Part shown: in pieces, positions 59,011-64,000 of the stretch
Position numbering within the stretch: the first letter of the stretch is position 1
Layout: each line of letters begins with the position of its first letter
Assembly: GCA_940337035.1 (NCBI GenBank)
Contig: OW679203.1
Location: 27,537,495 to 27,601,494 of the forward strand
DNA: 64,000 nucleotides
Source of the DNA: Agriotes lineatus
Lineage: Eukaryota; Arthropoda; Insecta; Coleoptera; Elateridae
Direction: 5' to 3'
Position numbers and translations under genes: made by a program
Notes under the pieces: generated by a model
Seen by the model: the letters and a program-made list of their open reading frames with translations, nothing else
Databases searched by the model: none
Told to the model about the DNA's origin: nothing

Positions 59011-62000
59011 ATTTATAGTTCAGTAAAGACAAAAGACTCTTGGGTACAGTAAGTTTTTCGGAATTTCTGGTAGATTCTATTTTTCGTTGAAATAAGACAA
59101 ATACTTACATAAACGTGGTTGTTTATTCTTTTAGGTTGTTTAGGTTCATCTGGAGTTATCTTCGTTTCTTGCTACTACAAGCCGCTTCCATCTTTGTCTA
59201 ATTCATTTAGCAGTATCTAAGATGCCATTTCTTCTCATTTTTTATCTTTTCCAGTTCTTAATTTTTGAATTATAACGAAAATAGGAGTTTTTTTGCTTTT
59301 CTGTGTAATGGCAGCGGCGTACAGTAAAATACATTCTCAGCGGTTGATATTCGCCTGAAAATCAATATATTGTTTTCAGGTAAAACAAATGAAAGAATTT
59401 GGTATAGCAAAATTTTGCAGGAAAATATGGCGTCTTGAAAGTTGGCGTAATATTGCAGATACAAAAGACCAGTATTTATTGACAATACGATTAATAGTAT
59501 CTGACTAATTTTTATAAAAACAGTCGCCAGTTATTACATACAGATAAACATGACACTAGTTTTCTTTTGTATTTTCTATTGGGATCCGTAAGTGTTAGTT
59601 GTCGTCCATATCCGAAGTTGCTGTGGATTCTGAAACTTCGAGCGTCTCTGTGTATTGTGTATTTCAGGGTATCTATGTAATTTTTAGTGACTTTTGAATT
59701 CGCAATTGACATTCCTTTCTTTTGAAAATTTCGCGTATGCAGTTTCAAGGTGAGACTATTTGTCCATTTTCTATTTCCGTTTTCTAAATTTTTAATTACC
59801 ATAGTTTACTTAGGAAACCACAAGACGCATTTATTTGGCCTTTCTTTTGGCGACACCTTGCAAGCGGATTTTATCCTAAAAAATTTTTATAATTGTAGCA
59901 GGTTAGTGAATTGCTGCACCCATCTGGTTACATCAGGATTTGATGGCAGTTTGGAAGCAAAATACTGTTCGGCCGCCCGTAATCTTAGGTATGGTTTAAT
60001 TATCTTTGCTTTCACGTGCTCTACTGTCTAGTTTTTAAGCCTCTCATTTCTTATTCTCTGTGCTTTGCATTTTGCCTTTCTTCTCCGATATTTCTACGAG
60101 TGGTTTCGAAACTACCCATGCTACCTATCGGGAAGCAGTAGATGTAAGAAGTGGCTTCGCTTTGCTGTTCTGCCCGCTTCGGCACACCTAGCGTCGGATC
60201 GTACGCTTCCCGCTACGAATGAAATGATTAAATCGAGCCCATATGGAGACTGCTTATCGCAGATCATAATTAGTTGTTTGATTTTTGTAAATAGAAAACA
60301 ACTCTTCTTATGAACTGATTCATATAGATAACTTTAAATTTTGAGGACAATAATTCAGTAAAAGCCAATTTTATTCACTGAAATACGACAAGATTTTTAT
60401 CATAGCCATAAATTGTATCAGAAACGAACTAGTGACACAAGTTATACAACATCTCCATATAACAAGCTATAAAATAGCTCTCAACTTCTTCAACCGTTGC
60501 TACGCGCCCTGATTGGAAGCAAGCCATGAAGCCTGCACGATATTGAAGTCTAGCTTTTTATTCCCAAAACCCCAACTTACCGCAACAAAAGATGCGAATC
60601 ATCAACAGAACTGCCAGAAGAAGCCGCTCGGCTGCGTAAAACGTAATTACATAAAAACCAGCGGCGTATGCCATGTCACATAAAACAGAAAGTTACGAAT
60701 GAAGTTCTTGCATTAATAATGGAGGTTACCGAAATGAAAATAACTGAACGGACATAATTCAGGTACTAATGGTGATAAATGCTTCATGAACACTAAGCTT
60801 TAAAAATTTAACACGTTAATTGCTTAGTACTACGTTTAGCTTATTAATCGTGGGAGAAGAGGCATTCGTCGACTGATTGCTCTAACCCGCATTTACACCT
60901 GAACTGCGCACTATGTTTGCTGCAGCAACTGGGGTTAGGAATTTTTTCCTTCCCATTTATCCATGTTGACTCTTAACAACATCAGTAATGACTGAAGCAA
61001 AGAAACTTCTTTTAGTTGTTAAAACTTAATCAAACTGCAACTTCGCAGGTATGCAGGTGTGTAAACTGTAGGTGTGAACGCAGTGTCGCTCACTTCCCAT
61101 ACGTAGATGCTGTTTTTATCTCGAATGTATCATCAGAAATTGGATTACATACGTCGAAGGGGTATCTACATTCGAAACTCCTTTGACAAAGTAGTTATGA
61201 AGAGTTGAAAATATGTGGTAAGCGAAAATTTTAAACTCAATGTATTGTCGCGTTAACAAGTATAAATATTTGCTCTACTATGGTTAACAATCATTTGGGT
61301 TGGCGTTTCGTACAGCTTTTCCCCAGTAGTAACTATGTGATTCCTAGGGACCTTGTGTTAAGAGTAAACAACAGCAATAGTTTGGCAGTGCTTAGTAATT
61401 TATCGTCGAAGAAGTCTTCATCGTTTCCAACACTATTGGTGTGGTGATAAATAAATCAGTTAAAACTAGTGGACAATAAATTGTAAAAATCGTCAAACTT
61501 TCACATTTAAATCTTGTGCGCGTGACAATAATTGCCTCCCATATTAATTTATACTAGAATTGTGAGCTCAACAGTATGACATCAAGCTTAATAGTTAAGA
61601 TTAGGATTTAAAGCACCTATTTTGTATTGCAATTTCCAATATGTTAGTGGCTCCAATATTAGTGCATCGACATGAGTCGGTTGGTGGATTATTGATTTGC
61701 CAACACCCAATTACGCGCCATAACTCTTGCAATATTAGTTGGATCATAGTGCATCGACTGTACACACAGCATAGTAAACGTCATTGTTGATGTTTAAAAT
61801 TACGAGTGCAGCAGGATTACAATGTAGGCAGCTTTAATATTAAAGAAGTTCCATCTGTTGTATTTTAAAATCCCCACCAATTGAGAGTATTGGAAGAAAT
61901 GTATAATCTCGTTAAGCATCTCCCCAAGAACGAAATTTGAAGTACCTTGCCTTAATTTTATTTATTCAAGTGCCGTCGGGAGCAGAAAACAAGTCCATTA

Positions 62001-62239
62001 TCTTGGAAAACCAGCCCCGAAGATATATAACACTAATTACATTTTTTCAGTGGAAAGAAGGTTGTGGGGAAAGTTAATCAATATTAAGTGCCATGATAAG
62101 TTTTTCTTCATCACACTTTTATACGCCACATTTTTTGCTTTTCTTTAGAATCTAAAAACGGTTTACATAGTGAGTATTTCGAATAAAAAAAGTGACGAAA
62201 AACTCGAACTAAACTACCTACAGCCCACTGTTCTATACC
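59011..62239. other. Non-coding interval
   Basis: About 3.2 kb. Short frames at 59512-60313 on both strands have no recognised domain. CAATATTAGT and GTGCATCGAC recur near 61650 and 61730. No RNA gene seen. Confidence 0.35.
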
Positions 62240-62630
62240 AGACTCGTTCTACCCATAATTGCACGATATTTCGCAAGACGTCCTCCAAATCTCTCGGTCA
62301 CCTTAGCTGGTGCCACCTAACGCCTCTCGGCCAGACTATTATGCTGCACTCCTGCGGACATTCAAACAATACGTGTTCTGCTGTGTCCGAGTCCTTGCCA
62401 CAGTCGCAGGTGTCGTCATCGCTTTTCCGCTCGGCACCAGGTAGGAGCAAATTCCCCCGTGTGCCGGTCCAACCGCTCGGCAAATTTCATCCTAATTTCA
62501 AGACTCGGAATTAATCTCTAGGTCAGTCACCCGATTATCTCCGTTTTCCACCTCAAGTGTTATTGCGCCACGATCACGTCGCGCAACTTTTGTTTCGTCG
62601 GGCTCTTGGCCGTCTGTGATAACTCCGCCT
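62240..62630 (-). mobile_element. R1-like LINE C-terminal fragment
   Basis: On the - strand, one frame gives KLRDVIVAQ then HLRWKTEIIG...RLIPSLEI. It continues with KFAERLDRHTGEFAPTW and, in the same or a shifted frame, CDCGKDSDTAEHVLFECPQE. This follows the R1-clade C-terminal order (...W...W..S.KGRWT.RLIP.L...LTGHG...C.CG..DTAEH.LFEC). It is related to the end of the element at 54880-56545 but too diverged for a recent copy. The reverse transcriptase is absent. Confidence 0.7.
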
Positions 62631-64000
62631 GGAGTTTTATGGATCTGCGCATATCACATATTAATGCCATTAGTGCAGACCTGCCGTCCGAGAGCACCGA
62701 GACCCGCCCGAGCCACGATTTTCATCGTGTAATATACTCGAGTGTCATCCAAATGACTAGCACCTTGCATTAAAGCTCCAGTCGGCTTTGTAGCTCTCGC
62801 TCCTAGTTGAAAACGACAAACACCCGGCTTTGCCGTCCTCCTTACAGGAGCCGTTTGTGGCAGGGGCCCCAACGATAAGCGCTCGACGAAGCAAGAAAGG
62901 AAGCTGTAGTATCTCGGGTATTTTAAATGAATAAAGGAAAAGGAGGCTACAAGCAGGCACAAAAAAGTAAACCTGTATAAAAAAAGAAATGGGAGATAAG
63001 AATGTGGTAAACAATAGATCAACCGTTTATGAAAAAGATAAATGAGACGATCACTCTTAAATCGTGATAACAAGCTAACTTAGTGATTTTGAAGGCTTTT
63101 ACTGTCAAGAAGAGTTTCGCCTCAGACCTAGTTTACATCCGTGTATTTATATTTACCGGAAAGAAATTAAAAAAAAACATCTAGCAACCATTCATTCCTA
63201 TGCCGTTCCATGAAAACCCGTAATTTTTATTGGTTGCTTCCTACTATGGCTAAATACCCAATAAACCATTAAACTATTAAGATGTAGATAAATTCGAAAG
63301 CGTCACAAGCTTCTCATGCGTACAGCAAAACTCATCCCTAGCCCTAACAGGACAACGACTCCTAGTAGCGGGTGATCCACCGTCCTGCACGCCACGATTG
63401 CGGCTTCCTGGATGGGGTAACACCCTAATTTAATTTTAGAACTCCCTACAGCTGAGTGGGTTTAAAGATTACGGCGTAATTTAACATTTACTGAAACCTT
63501 CGACCCAGTTCCCAAGTTTGCGCACTACAAGTTCAGGACTTCGAGTAACGATTCTTCCGGTTGTATTTATATATAGTTACATCGGCTGATCGAATCGCCA
63601 GCCTTCGCCGGCACTTTTTCCTGCGGACTTGAAAAATAGCTCGCGCTAAAATCAAAATCGTGTATGTTCTAATCGACAGTGATTTCAATTAGTTTCGAGT
63701 GGGAGTGTAAATATTTAAAGCGGATTCGGTTTCATCAGCAGGGAAAGTTTGTTTTGGTTTCGGCGTTGGGAACTATGGCCGCGAGGCGCGGGCGTCGTTT
63801 GCATTCTTCGAACGAGTGTGGATTTGCAGTTCATATAAAATGTAATCCCTCGTGTTAATGCCATTTTTTGAAGACATAATCTTCGGTAACAATCAATACC
63901 AAGTGGATGTTTAGGAAAGACAAAAAGCTAAGGTATGCTGTAGTTATATAAGCAACGTATACTATTTTATACTAATAAAGGTTACTCTGCTAATATACAT
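62631..64000. other. Right-edge unassigned sequence
   Basis: No gene recognised. 62640-62890 is comparatively GC-rich and may be upstream sequence of the R1-like fragment. 63550-63850 also has raised G+C. No promoter or coding signal can be defended. Confidence 0.35.

Noticed and set aside
59512..60313. Overlapping open frames on both strands
   Set aside because: Residues on either strand show no conserved motif, and the frames are within chance length for the base composition.
1..64000. CRISPR arrays, operons, rRNA genes, ribosome binding sites
   Set aside because: None present. No regularly spaced repeats, no rRNA-like blocks, and the organisation is that of a repeat-rich eukaryotic genome.

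Overview
The window reads as repeat-rich, AT-rich, non-coding nuclear DNA of an arthropod, most likely an insect. The evidence is short, stop-ridden reading frames, no bacterial operon organisation, many decayed non-LTR retrotransposon (LINE) pieces of types common in insects, a tRNA-derived SINE, a Penelope-like element and several foldback elements. I could not place it to order or species. I recognise no complete host gene. One short segment with good splice-site context (38717-38832) is the only host-exon candidate I would defend.

Layout. 0.36-2.66 kb: a decayed LINE on the + strand (endonuclease end, reverse transcriptase, C-terminus) ending in an (AT)13 tract. 2.72-5.96 kb: a well-preserved Penelope-like element (PLE) with reverse transcriptase and GIY-YIG endonuclease in one open frame. 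It is preceded head-to-head by an inverted partial copy of itself, so two 1285-bp arms face each other with only two mismatches visible by eye. 6.75-7.35 kb: a LINE fragment on the - strand. 9.8-15.2 kb: a diverged 110-bp duplication, another - strand LINE fragment (14.3-14.6 kb) and three copies of an unnamed dispersed repeat. 18.4-18.8 kb: a tRNA-derived SINE (- strand) with a 9-bp target-site duplication. 21.8 kb: a 27-bp-arm hairpin. 29.7-32.0 kb: three foldback/MITE-like elements and a short GTGAACGTGAG minisatellite. 32-44.9 kb: mostly featureless, with the candidate exon.

44.9-51.7 kb: a dense mosaic. It holds a Jockey-like RT relic, a fourth copy of the dispersed repeat interrupted by a LINE 3' end, two diverged copies of an A/G-rich repeat, a 202-bp MITE with TA target duplication, a - strand LINE apparently split by about 1.6 kb of other DNA, and a + strand LINE C-terminus. 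54.9-57.95 kb: an R1/TRAS-like LINE on the - strand abuts a second LINE whose 5' part is inverted relative to its 3' part, the structure expected from twin priming. 62.2-62.6 kb: a second R1-like C-terminal fragment. The remainder shows nothing I can name.

The elements do not form a pathway. They are layers of transposition of very different age. The PLE is nearly intact and clearly the youngest; the LINEs carry frameshifts and stops. The most unusual structure is the PLE inverted pair inserted at the simple-sequence tail of an older LINE. All family calls come from reading translated motifs by eye, without database searches.
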